This document shows, in pieces, positions 17,249 through 25,445 of a stretch of DNA of 64,000 bases. A program made the position numbers and the translations under genes. Origin of the DNA: [Enterobacter] lignolyticus SCF1 (lineage in GTDB: Bacteria; Pseudomonadota; Gammaproteobacteria; Enterobacterales; Enterobacteriaceae); NCBI RefSeq assembly GCF_000164865.1, contig NC_014618.1, forward strand, positions 124,001 to 188,000, in the 5' to 3' direction. The notes beneath the pieces are model-generated. The model did no database searches. It was not told the DNA's origin and saw only the letters and a program-made list of their open reading frames with translations. Position 1 is the stretch's first letter. Each line of letters opens with the position of its first letter.

Positions 17249-18021
17249 GCTTTGGTCTCCCTGGAAAAGTCGCTGAGGTCGCCGGGCAGGCGGGTGATAC
17301 GCGCCTGGCGGGCTCGCTCTTCATCAAAATGTTTAATGGTGGTGTGGACGAAGCCAAGGTGCGCCATCATCGCCTGACGGGCGCCTTCGGCATCGCCGGA
17401 CTGAATGGCGTTGAGAATGGCCTGATGCTGCTCGGTCAGTTTTTCAAAAACCGGCGGCACGAGGTACATCCGCTGGCGGCTCTGCTTTACAGAGGACTGC
17501 AGCAGGTCGAAAAAGCCGCGCATGGTCTGCAGCAGCACCACGTTGTGCGACGCTTCGGCAATCGCGAGGTGGAAGCGAACGTCGGCCTGGGAGGCGAGAT
17601 CCGGGTCTTCGCTTTGGGTGGCTTCAAAGCACAGGCGGATTTTCTCTTTATCCGCTTCGGTGGCGCGCAGTGCGGCGTGCCAGGCGGTACTGGCCTCGAT
17701 GGCGTGGCGGGCTTCCAGAATATCGAAGCTGTAGTCCGGGTCGTCGGCGAGCAGGCTTTTTAACGGCTGCACGATATTTTGTTCCGACCACGGCTCGTGC
17801 TGCCAGCGCACGAAGGTGCCGCCGCCGCGGCGGCTCACCAGCAGTCCTTCGCTCACCAGCTTCGCCAGCGCCTCCCGCAGCGAGTTGCGGGAAACGCCGA
17901 GCAGAGCGGCCAGCTGGCGTTCGGCGGGTAAACGCATACCCGCCTCCAGCTGTTGTTCTTCAATCAGCGCCCGCACACGATCTGCAACATCGTCCGCCAG
18001 ACGCCGGGGCATCACTATCAT
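17245..18021 (-). CDS. lldR: GntR/FadR-type regulator of L-lactate utilisation
   Basis: LldR represses lldPRD without L-lactate and activates it when lactate binds. The 258-residue protein has an N-terminal winged helix (about residues 1-75) with LPAERQLAALLGVSRNSLREAL as the helix-turn-helix, followed by an FCD ligand domain (about 95-230). It overlaps lldP upstream and lldD downstream by 4 bp each, so the three genes are translationally coupled. Two matching operators lie upstream of lldP. Confidence 0.96.
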   Translation of the reverse strand: MIVMPRRLADDVADRVRALIEEQQLEAGMRLPAERQLAALLGVSRNSLREALAKLVSEGLLVSRRGGGTFVRWQHEPWSEQNIVQPLKSLLADDPDYSFDILEARHAIEASTAWHAALRATEADKEKIRLCFEATQSEDPDLASQADVRFHLAIAEASHNVVLLQTMRGFFDLLQSSVKQSRQRMYLVPPVFEKLTEQHQAILNAIQSGDAEGARQAMMAHLGFVHTTIKHFDEERARQARITRLPGDLSDFSRETKA

Positions 18022-19673
18022 GGGATCATCCAGGTTAAGACATAGGCCTGAAGCGTGGTGATAGCGCCCACCATGCAGGTGAAAATCAGGCTGTGTTTGA
18101 CGGTAAAGCGGAACAGATCCGACTCTTTACCCACCAGTCCAACCGCCGCGCAGGCGATGGCGATGGACTGCGGGGAGATCATTTTGCCGGTTACGCCGCC
18201 GGTGGTGTTTGCCGCCACCATCAGCACGTCCGAGACGCCAATCTGCTGGGCGGCGGTGGCCTGCAGCGCGGCGAACAGGGCGTTTGACGAGGTATCGGAG
18301 CCGGTCAGGAATACGCCGAGCCAGCCAAGGAACGGCGAGAAGAACGTGAATGCGTGGCCGGTGTGCGCCAGCGCCAGCGCGAGGGTTGACGACAGACCGG
18401 AATAGTTAGAAATAAAGGCGAACGCCAGCACCATGCCGATGGAGTAGATGGGCAGCGCCAGGTCCTTCAGCGTATGGCCAAAGGTGATGACGGCCTCTTT
18501 CGGCTTCATGCGCAGCCAGACTACCGACAGGATCGCGGCGAACAGAATGGCCGTGCCGGTGGCGGAAAACCAGTCGAGCTTATACACCGCCGCGTACGGC
18601 GTGGCGGCGTGCACCACCGGCGGCATACGGGCGACCATTTTGTCGAGGAACGGCACCGAGATGTTAATCACCATGTCGTACAGCGCGCCGCCCGGCGCGA
18701 ACAGCGCTTTAAACGGCGGAATGCTCCACAGCGTGACGGTGGCGGTGAGGAACAGGAACGGCGACCACGCGCGGATGACCTGACCTGCGGTATAGCCTGT
18801 GCGCGCCAGCGTCTGATCGACCTGCGAGGCGCCCATATCGGCAAAGCGGAAGATACGAACCGGCTGCCAGCGTTTGAGGAACAGCGTCAGACACACCAGC
18901 GAGACCAGCGAGGAGATGATATCCGGCAGCTCCGGGCCGATAAAGTTAGAGCTCAGGTACTGGGCTATCGCAAAGGAGCCGCCGGCGACCATGACCGCGG
19001 GCCAGGTCTCCTTCACGCCGCGCCAGCCGTCCATAATCGCCATGATCCAGAACAGCACGATAATGGTCAGGAACGGCAGCTGGCGGCCGACCATCTGGCC
19101 GATTTCAAAGCTGTTCAGACCGGTCACCTGGCCCGCCACGAGAATAGGAATGCCCATCGCGCCAAAGGCGACCGGCGCGGTGTTGACGATAAGGCACAGG
19201 CCCGCCGCGTACAGCGGGTTAAAGCCGAGACCGACCAGCAGGGCGGCGGTGATGGCGACCGGCGCGCCGAAGCCTGCCGCGCCTTCCAGAAAGGCGCCAA
19301 AAGAGAAGCCCACAATCAGCATCTGCAGGCGCTGGTCCGGCGTGATGGAGAGAATCGACGAGCGAATGATGTCGAACTGCCCGGTCTTCACCGAGATTTT
19401 ATAGACGAAGACGGCGGCGATAATAATCCAGGCGATCGGCCACAGTCCGTAGAAAAAGCCGTACACGACGGAGGCCAGCGCGCGATCGACCGGCATCTTA
19501 TAGAAAAGCAGCGCGACCAGCAGCGCAATCGCGACGGTATAGCTGGCGGCCAGATAGCCTTTCAGCTTCAGCTTAATCAGGGCGAAGAAGAAGAACAGGA
19601 TCGGCAGCGCCGCAATCAGGCTGGACAGCCAGATATTTCCCGCCGGGTCGTAGTTTTGTTGCCAGAGATTCAT
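18018..19673 (-). CDS. lldP: L-lactate permease
   Basis: LldP is an inner-membrane lactate:H+ symporter of the LctP family that also takes glycolate in E. coli. The 551-residue length is typical, with about 13-14 membrane segments throughout. The segment GFSFGAFLEGAAGFGAPVAI (about residues 122-141) is characteristic of the family. It is the first gene of lldPRD; its start is at the end of a 273-bp control region with LldR sites. Confidence 0.97.
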   Translation of the reverse strand: MNLWQQNYDPAGNIWLSSLIAALPILFFFFALIKLKLKGYLAASYTVAIALLVALLFYKMPVDRALASVVYGFFYGLWPIAWIIIAAVFVYKISVKTGQFDIIRSSILSITPDQRLQMLIVGFSFGAFLEGAAGFGAPVAITAALLVGLGFNPLYAAGLCLIVNTAPVAFGAMGIPILVAGQVTGLNSFEIGQMVGRQLPFLTIIVLFWIMAIMDGWRGVKETWPAVMVAGGSFAIAQYLSSNFIGPELPDIISSLVSLVCLTLFLKRWQPVRIFRFADMGASQVDQTLARTGYTAGQVIRAWSPFLFLTATVTLWSIPPFKALFAPGGALYDMVINISVPFLDKMVARMPPVVHAATPYAAVYKLDWFSATGTAILFAAILSVVWLRMKPKEAVITFGHTLKDLALPIYSIGMVLAFAFISNYSGLSSTLALALAHTGHAFTFFSPFLGWLGVFLTGSDTSSNALFAALQATAAQQIGVSDVLMVAANTTGGVTGKMISPQSIAIACAAVGLVGKESDLFRFTVKHSLIFTCMVGAITTLQAYVLTWMIP

Positions 19674-19748
19674 GCAGGTCTCCTGAGGACCACATAGCGG
19701 TAGCGCGACGGGTCTGCGCCCGGTTTTGCATCACACGTTATGTAAAAG

Positions 19749-19759
19749 TGGTCCTGCCA
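19749..19759. promoter_or_regulatory. LldR operator, promoter-proximal
   Basis: TGGTCCTGCCA is a near-palindrome of the FadR-type TGGTnnnACCA form and matches the more distal site at 19872-19888 in the opposite orientation. It lies 76 bp upstream of the lldP start. The centre-to-centre distance between the two is about 126 bp, close to the spacing published for the two E. coli LldR sites flanking the lldP promoter. Confidence 0.6.
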
Positions 19760-19871
19760 ATATTGTGTTGTAGGGGTAATGACAATGAATGGTTAATCAT
19801 ATGTTGCCGTCAAGCAATGCATATGTTGCGGTGATTTTTATATCTGTGAACTACGGGACACAACGGCAGGG

Positions 19872-19888
19872 AATTGGTAGGGCCAATT
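19872..19888. promoter_or_regulatory. LldR operator, distal
   Basis: AATTGGTAGGGCCAATT has perfect 6-bp arms around a 5-bp centre, as expected for a GntR/FadR-family dimer. It is about 200 bp upstream of lldP, and together with the proximal site would allow the looping type of regulation known for LldR. Confidence 0.7.
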
Positions 19889-19907
19889 GGCGTAACGGGA
19901 GTAAATG

Positions 19908-19942
19908 CCCCCTCCCGGGCGGGAGAGGGTCAGGGTAAAGCT
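19908..19942. repeat. Palindromic CCCTCTCCC-type repeat, copy 1
   Basis: CCCTCCC and GGGAGAGGG flank a GGGC loop and are followed by TCAGGGT. The core is shared with the repeats at 22568-22628 and 27327-27348. It lies just downstream of yibL. Confidence 0.6.
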
Positions 19943-19946
19943 GGGG

Positions 19947-20309
19947 TCAGAATTCGCTTTTTGCAAATCCCGTCATCTCTTTGAGCTCCATTTCGCGGCC
20001 CAGCGCGGTCATCGGGTGAACGACGACCAGCCCGCGCACGCTTTTTTTCAGCTTGCCCATATCGGCCTGCTCTTTTTTAGTGATGGCGCGTTTAAACGGC
20101 ATGCTCATCAGCTTTTGCGCTTCTTTGCTCAGCTTCTGGCTCTGTACGCCGCGCAGTCGGCCAATCTCTTCTTCAAGGGTGGCTTTTTCTTTCTCGAGCT
20201 CGGCGTATTTCTCTGCGGATTCAACCAGAGACAGTTCCGCCTGCTGGTGGCGGATGGCGTCGAGACGGTCGCTCAGACGTTTAATTTCGTTCTTTTCAAC
20301 TTCTTTCAT
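19947..20309 (-). CDS. yibL: Conserved protein YibL
   Basis: YibL is a 120-residue cytoplasmic protein of the DUF2810 family, reported to associate with ribosomes in E. coli; its function is unresolved. I choose the ATG at 20309 (MKEVEKNEIKRLSDRLDAIR), which gives the E. coli length; an upstream TTG at 20315 is in frame but unneeded. The N-terminal two thirds is a charged coiled coil (about residues 5-60), then a basic region AITKKEQADMGKLKKSVRGL. It sits between lldP and yibT, as in E. coli. Confidence 0.9.
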   Translation of the reverse strand: MKEVEKNEIKRLSDRLDAIRHQQAELSLVESAEKYAELEKEKATLEEEIGRLRGVQSQKLSKEAQKLMSMPFKRAITKKEQADMGKLKKSVRGLVVVHPMTALGREMELKEMTGFAKSEF

Positions 20310-20373
20310 GGTCAATGGCTTTTAATAGTAAAAGAGTATCGATAGCGTACAGTATGCGCGCTGAGCGTGATTA

Positions 20374-20391
20374 CTGATAGTTAATTATCAG
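20374..20391. promoter_or_regulatory. Unassigned palindrome in the yibL/yibT divergent spacer
   Basis: CTGATAGTTAATTATCAG has perfect 6-bp arms, CTGATA and TATCAG. It sits 65 bp upstream of yibL and about 190 bp upstream of yibT, a position fitting an operator. I do not recognise the regulator. Confidence 0.35.
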
Positions 20392-20581
20392 GATCCGATG
20401 GCTTTCACCGTGTTTTTATTCGCAGGATGTTTTTATAATTTATTGAATGTGCTGATAATTATTGAAAATGTCTTTTCTGTCTCGTTTTTACAAAGTTGTC
20501 GGCGAAAAAGGCACATTTTCCCCAACCGTTCTCGGTAGGTTTGACCAGACTTAACGCAACTATCTGGACGGAGGCAACGTT

Positions 20582-20776
20582 ATGGCAAAAATGGGCGAGA
20601 ACGTTCCACGCATCATCGACAAAGCGGTGGATTTTATGGCGTCGAGTCAGGCATTTATGGAGTACCTGAAAAAATCGCCGCGCTCCAATCGTATTCCTGC
20701 GGAAATTCCCGACGAGAAAGCGGCGCTGTTTCTGGAGCGGCTGGATTACTATCGCGCGCTGTACAAACCGGCGTGA
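20582..20776 (+). CDS. yibT: Small conserved protein YibT
   Basis: This 64-residue protein of unknown function matches E. coli YibT closely over the first half (GENVPRIIDKAVDFMASSQAF) and is a few residues shorter at the end. It has no membrane segment or signal peptide and is predicted mainly helical. A strong GGAGG site (ACGGAGGCAACGTT) precedes the ATG. It diverges from yibL and converges on mtlR with 22 bp between. Confidence 0.88.
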   Translation: MAKMGENVPRIIDKAVDFMASSQAFMEYLKKSPRSNRIPAEIPDEKAALFLERLDYYRALYKPA

Positions 20777-20798
20777 AAACAGGAAGAAAACCAGGCGG

Positions 20799-21392
20799 TT
20801 ATTTCTGAAAGGCTTTTTTCAAGCTGATTCGGGAAATCAGCTCGGTCAGGGATAACACCATCGTCGAGCGAACAACCTGCTGGTAGCGCTGCTGCTGCAT
20901 GGCGTACAGTTCGATGTCGCTGGTGTCGAAGGCGGGCATCGGCGGCAGAGCCACGACGCAGTGCAGTTCTCCCAGCGGGCCGAGAATTTCATCGTCCGTG
21001 AACGCATACTCGTTGCCGTCATGGTTCAGCTCTTCGCGCAGCGCCATCAGCAGTTCCGCATCTTCATATTCGGCGCGGCTGATAACGCCGAGGCCGTAGA
21101 TAAGCTTCAGCCGCACGGAAAGATCGCCCAGCGGTCCGTCGCCGTCCAGCAACGGTTCCACGGCGTATTTCACCGCATAGTCGTCTTTGCGGAAGACCTG
21201 AAGCACCATCATATTCACCGCCTCGGTAAGGAGCTCGACGGCGGCGATAAGAAAGCTTCGTACGGTTTTGCCAGCATTCAGACGCTCAAGCACACGGTTT
21301 TCAAAGGCCTGTGTTTCTTCCATTATTGCCTGCATATCTGACAATCTGTTGTTCAGGTGCTGCTGCACGAGCAGCACCGGGTCCTGCATCAT
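20799..21392 (-). CDS. mtlR: Mannitol operon repressor
   Basis: MtlR is a 197-residue all-helical protein that lowers mtl expression. It has no DNA-binding helix-turn-helix of its own; the family structure suggests it acts through partners. The sequence NNRLSDMQAIMEETQAFENR and the RKDDYAVKYAVEPLLDGDGP segment match E. coli MtlR closely, while the first dozen residues differ. Its ATG overlaps the mtlD TGA (ATGA), so it is translated as the third gene of mtlADR. Confidence 0.95.
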   Translation of the reverse strand: MMQDPVLLVQQHLNNRLSDMQAIMEETQAFENRVLERLNAGKTVRSFLIAAVELLTEAVNMMVLQVFRKDDYAVKYAVEPLLDGDGPLGDLSVRLKLIYGLGVISRAEYEDAELLMALREELNHDGNEYAFTDDEILGPLGELHCVVALPPMPAFDTSDIELYAMQQQRYQQVVRSTMVLSLTELISRISLKKAFQK

Positions 21393-22537
21393 GCGTGTGT
21401 GTTGTAGGCCGCAACCGCTTCTGCGACCACCTCGCCGTTGGCATCGAGTCCGGAAACCTGTGCCAGCGCGGCCTGTGGGCCTTTCTCGTTAATCAGCTGC
21501 GCCAGCTCCAGCGCCTGCGGATCCTGCTCGCTGCGGTAGTGCATCGCGGCGGCAATCCCTTTTACCAGGCTGGCGTGCGGCAGGCCGTACTCCAGCGTGC
21601 CGAGCAGCGGCTTAATCAGGCGATCGCCCGCGCTTAATTTACGCAGCGGCTGGCGGCCTACGCGCTCAACATCGTCTTTCAGATACGGGTTCTCAAAACG
21701 ACCAAGGATTTTCTGGATGTAGGCGGCATGTTTCTGCGCATCAAAGCCATAACGCTTGATAAGCACCGCGCCGCTTTCCTCCATCGCCCCTTTTACCACT
21801 GCGCGAATTTTCTCGTCGAGAATCGCGTCACGGATAGTCTGATGGCCGGCTAATTTTCCGAGGTACGCGGTTATAGCATGCCCGGTGTTCAGCGTGAAGA
21901 GCTTACGTTCGACAAATGCCATCAGGTTATCAGTTAATTCCATTCCCGGAATGGTCGGCAGAACGCCCTTAAACTGGGTTTTATCCACGATCCACTCGCT
22001 AAAGGTTTCTACCGTTACCTCCAGCGGGTCGTTGGTGGCGGACTCGGACGGCGGAACGATGCGGTCGACCGCGGAATCGACAAAGCCGACGTGCTGCTCA
22101 ACCCAGGCTTTGTCTTCGTCCGCCAGCGCGTTCATCACGTGGCCTTTCAGCTGGGTGGTGCCGCGCACCATATTTTCGCAGGCGATAATGTTCAGCGGGG
22201 TGCTCAGGCCGGAAGCTTTGCGTTTTACCAGGCCTTTGGCGATAGCCGGGGCAATGCGCTCGAGCACCACCGGGCCGACGGCGGTGGTCACCAGGTCCAC
22301 CTGGGCAATCAGGTCAACCACATCGTCGCCGATGCTGCTCACGGCGTTGACGCCGGAAACGGTTTCCACCTGCTCGTTTTCACCTACCACGTGCACCTGA
22401 TAGCTATGACGGGCATTCAGGGCATCGAGCACCACCTGATTCACATCGGCGAACGTCAGTGCGATCCCCGCGTCGGCCAGCAGTTTGCCGATGAAGCCAC
22501 GACCGATGTTACCTGCGCCAAAATGTAATGCTTTCAT
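21389..22537 (-). CDS. mtlD: Mannitol-1-phosphate 5-dehydrogenase
   Basis: MtlD oxidises mannitol 1-phosphate, made by MtlA, to fructose 6-phosphate using NAD. I start at 22537 (MKALHFGAGNIGRGF, 382 residues, as in E. coli) because the AAGG site is 9-10 nt before it; an upstream in-frame ATG would only translate an intergenic palindromic repeat. The NAD-binding GAGNIGRGF is at residues 7-15, and the active-site region with the catalytic lysine follows in the second domain. It overlaps mtlR by 4 bp. Confidence 0.97.
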   Translation of the reverse strand: MKALHFGAGNIGRGFIGKLLADAGIALTFADVNQVVLDALNARHSYQVHVVGENEQVETVSGVNAVSSIGDDVVDLIAQVDLVTTAVGPVVLERIAPAIAKGLVKRKASGLSTPLNIIACENMVRGTTQLKGHVMNALADEDKAWVEQHVGFVDSAVDRIVPPSESATNDPLEVTVETFSEWIVDKTQFKGVLPTIPGMELTDNLMAFVERKLFTLNTGHAITAYLGKLAGHQTIRDAILDEKIRAVVKGAMEESGAVLIKRYGFDAQKHAAYIQKILGRFENPYLKDDVERVGRQPLRKLSAGDRLIKPLLGTLEYGLPHASLVKGIAAAMHYRSEQDPQALELAQLINEKGPQAALAQVSGLDANGEVVAEAVAAYNTHA

Positions 22538-22567
22538 AGTATTAACCTTCATTAATGTTTTTACCCG

Positions 22568-22628
22568 AGAGGGCTGGGGTGAGGCTTTTCCCTCACCCAA
22601 ACCCTCTCCTTTGCAGGAGAGGGAGGGT
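22568..22628. repeat. Palindromic CCCTCTCC-type repeat, copy 2, in the mtlA-mtlD gap
   Basis: On the minus strand, CCCTCTCCTGCAAAGGAGAGG forms a hairpin and is followed by GGTGAGGG and its inverted partner CCTCACC. The two hairpins sit in the 97-bp gap between mtlA and mtlD. E. coli also has palindromic repeats here; such structures can protect upstream mRNA and set the MtlA:MtlD ratio. Confidence 0.65.
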
Positions 22629-22634
22629 GCTGCG

Positions 22635-24551
22635 TTATTTGGTGCCTGCAATCAGCGCCAGCACTTCATCAACGCTGGTAGTGGTCGCCAGACGCTCAAT
22701 GACGGATTCGTCATCCAGCGCGTTGGTCAGGCTGGTGATCACCTGGATGTGCTCGTTATTGCGTGCGGCAATACCAATCACCAGGCGGGCGATGTCGTCT
22801 TCCTCTTCGCCGAAGCGCACGCCGTTCGGATACTGGCAGAACACGACGCCGGTTTTCAGCACGCGATCCTTCGCTTCGACGGTGCCGTGCGGTACCGCGA
22901 TGGACTCGCCCAGGTAGGTCGGGGTCAGCTTTTCGCGTTCCAGCATGGCGTCGACATATTCCGGCTCAACGTAGCCGCCTTTGACCAGCTGCTCGCCCGC
23001 GAAGCGGATAGCCTCTTCTTTGGTGGCGGCATGACGGCCGAGGAAGATGTTTTCCGCGCCCAGCTTGAACAGATGGCTGTTATCGGCGTCGAAGCTGTCT
23101 TTCAGGCTATCGCGCACCTTTTCTTCGTTATCGACATGGCGCTGTGCCGCGACCAGACGCTCGGTCAGGCTGGTGTACAGGCCGCTGTCGAGGAAGTTGG
23201 TCAGCGAAATATGCTGCGCCTGCGGAACCTGGCGCATAGCGCGTTCGGTCAGGTCGCGGTGCGTAATGACCAGGTCAACGTCCGGCGGCAGGCTGTTGAT
23301 CGCGCTGTTGGTAACCGAGATGTGGCTCAGGCCCGCATCCTGGACTTTCTTACGCAGCACGCCTGCGCCCATGGCGCTGGAGCCCATACCGGCATCGCAA
23401 GCGACGATGATTTTACGCACGTGGCTCAGATCGTTGGTCACATCGCCTGCGCTCAGCGCGCTTGCTGCGCCTTTGGATTCGGCCTTCATGTCGTGCATAC
23501 GACGGGTTGCCGTTTCAATGTCGTCGTCTTCTTTCACTTTGCTGGTTTTCAGCAGGATAGAGGAGACGATGAAGGAGACCGCCATCGCAGCGAAAATCGC
23601 CGTTACGTTCGCGAAGTAGGCGCCTTTCGGCGTCATTGCCAGCACTGCCAGGATAGAACCCGGAGAAGCCGGAGAAACCAGACCGCCGTTGAGAATCGTC
23701 AGGGTGAATACGCCGGTCATACCGCCGAGGATAACGGCCAGGATCAGACGCGGGTTCATCAGCACGTACGGGAAGTAAATCTCGTGGATACCGCCCAGGA
23801 AGTGGATGATTGCCGCACCGCCTGCAGACTGTTTGGCGCTACCGCGGCCAAAGAACATGTAGGCCAGCAGGACGCCCATACCCGGACCCGGGTTGGCTTC
23901 AATCAGGAAGAAGATGGATTTGCCCATCTCATGGGACTGCTGAATGCCCAGCGGCGAGAAGATACCGTGGTTGATGGCGTTGTTGAGGAACAGGATTTTC
24001 GCCGGTTCAACAAAGATAGACGCCAGCGGCAGCATGTCATGCGCCACCATGAAGTTAACGCCTGCCGCCAGAATTTTGGACAGAACTTCAACTGACGGAC
24101 CAATACCGAGGAACGCCAGAATCGCCAGGATCATACCGATGATACCGGCGGAGAAGTTGTTCACCAGCATTTCAAAGCCGGATCTGATCTTACCGTCAAC
24201 CCAGGCATCGAAATGTTTGATCGCCCAGCCGCCCAGCGGACCTGCGATCATGGCGCCCAGGAACATCGGCATATCGGCACCGACGATGACGCCCATGGTG
24301 GTAATGGCGCCCACGACGCCGCCGCGATCGCCGCCAACCAGACGACCACCGGTGAAACCGATAAGCAGCGGCAGCAGATAGGTGATCATCGGGCCGACCA
24401 GTTTCGCCAGCGTTTCGTTTGGCAACCACCCTGTCGGAATGAATAAGGCGGTGATAATACCCCACGCGATGAACGCGCCGATATTTGGCATCACCATATT
24501 GCTGAGGAATCGACCAAAGCTCTGCACTTTGATCTTGATATCGGATGACAT
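22635..24551 (-). CDS. mtlA: PTS mannitol-specific enzyme IICBA
   Basis: MtlA imports and phosphorylates D-mannitol. The 638-residue protein contains the EIIC membrane domain (about residues 1-335), EIIB with the phosphocysteine in IVACDAGMGSSAMG (about 385), and EIIA with the phosphohistidine in SIAVPHGTVEAKD (about 555). The signature GGIHEIYFPYVLMNP lies in the EIIC domain. Promoter control is by several CRP-like sites in the 529-bp upstream region. It heads mtlADR. Confidence 0.98.
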   Translation of the reverse strand: MSSDIKIKVQSFGRFLSNMVMPNIGAFIAWGIITALFIPTGWLPNETLAKLVGPMITYLLPLLIGFTGGRLVGGDRGGVVGAITTMGVIVGADMPMFLGAMIAGPLGGWAIKHFDAWVDGKIRSGFEMLVNNFSAGIIGMILAILAFLGIGPSVEVLSKILAAGVNFMVAHDMLPLASIFVEPAKILFLNNAINHGIFSPLGIQQSHEMGKSIFFLIEANPGPGMGVLLAYMFFGRGSAKQSAGGAAIIHFLGGIHEIYFPYVLMNPRLILAVILGGMTGVFTLTILNGGLVSPASPGSILAVLAMTPKGAYFANVTAIFAAMAVSFIVSSILLKTSKVKEDDDIETATRRMHDMKAESKGAASALSAGDVTNDLSHVRKIIVACDAGMGSSAMGAGVLRKKVQDAGLSHISVTNSAINSLPPDVDLVITHRDLTERAMRQVPQAQHISLTNFLDSGLYTSLTERLVAAQRHVDNEEKVRDSLKDSFDADNSHLFKLGAENIFLGRHAATKEEAIRFAGEQLVKGGYVEPEYVDAMLEREKLTPTYLGESIAVPHGTVEAKDRVLKTGVVFCQYPNGVRFGEEEDDIARLVIGIAARNNEHIQVITSLTNALDDESVIERLATTTSVDEVLALIAGTK

Positions 24552-24694
24552 AAAAACACCCCTTCTTATGTTTGCTGTCGCGCAGGCCAGAAGCCCGAGG
24601 TTTGTTGTTAATATAGCGGCAGAGGTAGCCGGACCTTGTTGATGATGCGAAATCTGGCACTGAATCGTTCAACTGTCCAGTTAGTGCTCTTTTG

Positions 24695-24871
24695 TGTGAT
24701 TGTCATCACGCTATTGTGGGGGTGGCCGTCTAATTTGTAGTGATCTTCATCACAAAATGGCCGTGTAGAAAAAATACACTTGTGCAAAAAACACCCTAAA
24801 TTGATTTTTGATGTGACATTGATCATGTTTTTGTGGTGTGCTTTTTTTCTTGGTGTGTGATTAACATCACA
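24695..24871. promoter_or_regulatory. Cluster of four CRP sites upstream of mtlA
   Basis: Four matches to TGTGA-N6-TCACA were read: TGTGATTGTCATCACG (24695-24710), AGTGATCTTCATCACA (24739-24754), TGTGACATTGATCATG (24812-24827) and TGTGATTAACATCACA (24856-24871, perfect). Spacings are 44, 73 and 44 bp. Multiple CRP sites are known for the E. coli mtl promoter. Confidence 0.75.
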
Positions 24872-25080
24872 TACTATTTTTCGCTGCGCCTCGCCGACTG
24901 TGATCGGGCTCAAGATTGTTCGCCGCACCGGATAAGCGTTGAAAGTTCGCTACATTTCACTGAAAAAGACCTTGCGGGGTAAATGGCGAGAAAACGTCCG
25001 CTGGCTTATGCTTACTCTGAACCGGGCTCAAAGGCGTGTTCACGGCACTTTCCTGAACTTATAGCGTAGAAGAGGCAGCT
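24872..25080. other. Rest of the mtlA/yibI divergent control region
   Basis: Apart from the CRP cluster, I see no gene in 24552-25080. The part nearest yibI contains its ribosome-binding site (AAGAGGCAGCT just before 25081). A promoter for yibI is probably here but was not placed. Confidence 0.4.
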
Positions 25081-25422
25081 ATGTTTCTTAATTACTTTGC
25101 GCTGGGTGTTCTTATATTTGTTTTTCTGGTGATATTTTATGGGATTATTATTCTCCATGATATTCCCTATCTTATTGCTAAATCTCGCAACCACCCCCAT
25201 GCCGACGCAATCCACGTTGCAGGATGGGTGAGCTTATTTACGCTGCATGTCATTTGGCCATTTCTCTGGATTTGGGCCACGCTTTACCGCCCGGAACGGG
25301 GCTGGGGAATGCAGCACTCACCACAATCAGAGCAGTCGCAAGAACCTCAAGCGCCACAGGATGAAACGCTGGCAGAGCTGAGACAGCGCATCGAAGCGCT
25401 TGAGCAAAAACTTAATTCATAA
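25081..25422 (+). CDS. yibI: Inner-membrane protein YibI (DUF3302)
   Basis: The 113-residue protein has two membrane segments (about residues 5-27 and 48-68) and a Gln/Glu-rich C-terminal tail ending in a short coiled coil (ETLAELRQRIEALEQKL). The HDIPYLIAKSR motif after the first segment is conserved in DUF3302. It precedes yibH by 23 bp, and this small-DUF3302/HlyD pairing recurs in enterobacteria, which suggests a joint envelope transport role. The substrate is unknown. Confidence 0.88.
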   Translation: MFLNYFALGVLIFVFLVIFYGIIILHDIPYLIAKSRNHPHADAIHVAGWVSLFTLHVIWPFLWIWATLYRPERGWGMQHSPQSEQSQEPQAPQDETLAELRQRIEALEQKLNS

Positions 25423-25445
25423 CCTTTTCTTGTGAGTACACCACT

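Noticed and set aside
18474..19697. A 407-codon open frame on the plus strand opposite lldP
   Set aside because: Its composition (Arg/Asp/Gly/Gln-rich) and lack of motifs mark it as an antisense frame of a GC-rich membrane-protein gene.
22485..24095. A 536-codon open frame on the plus strand opposite mtlA
   Set aside because: Same type of antisense shadow. It starts inside mtlD, crosses the palindromic repeat and has no conserved domain, whereas MtlA is complete on the other strand.
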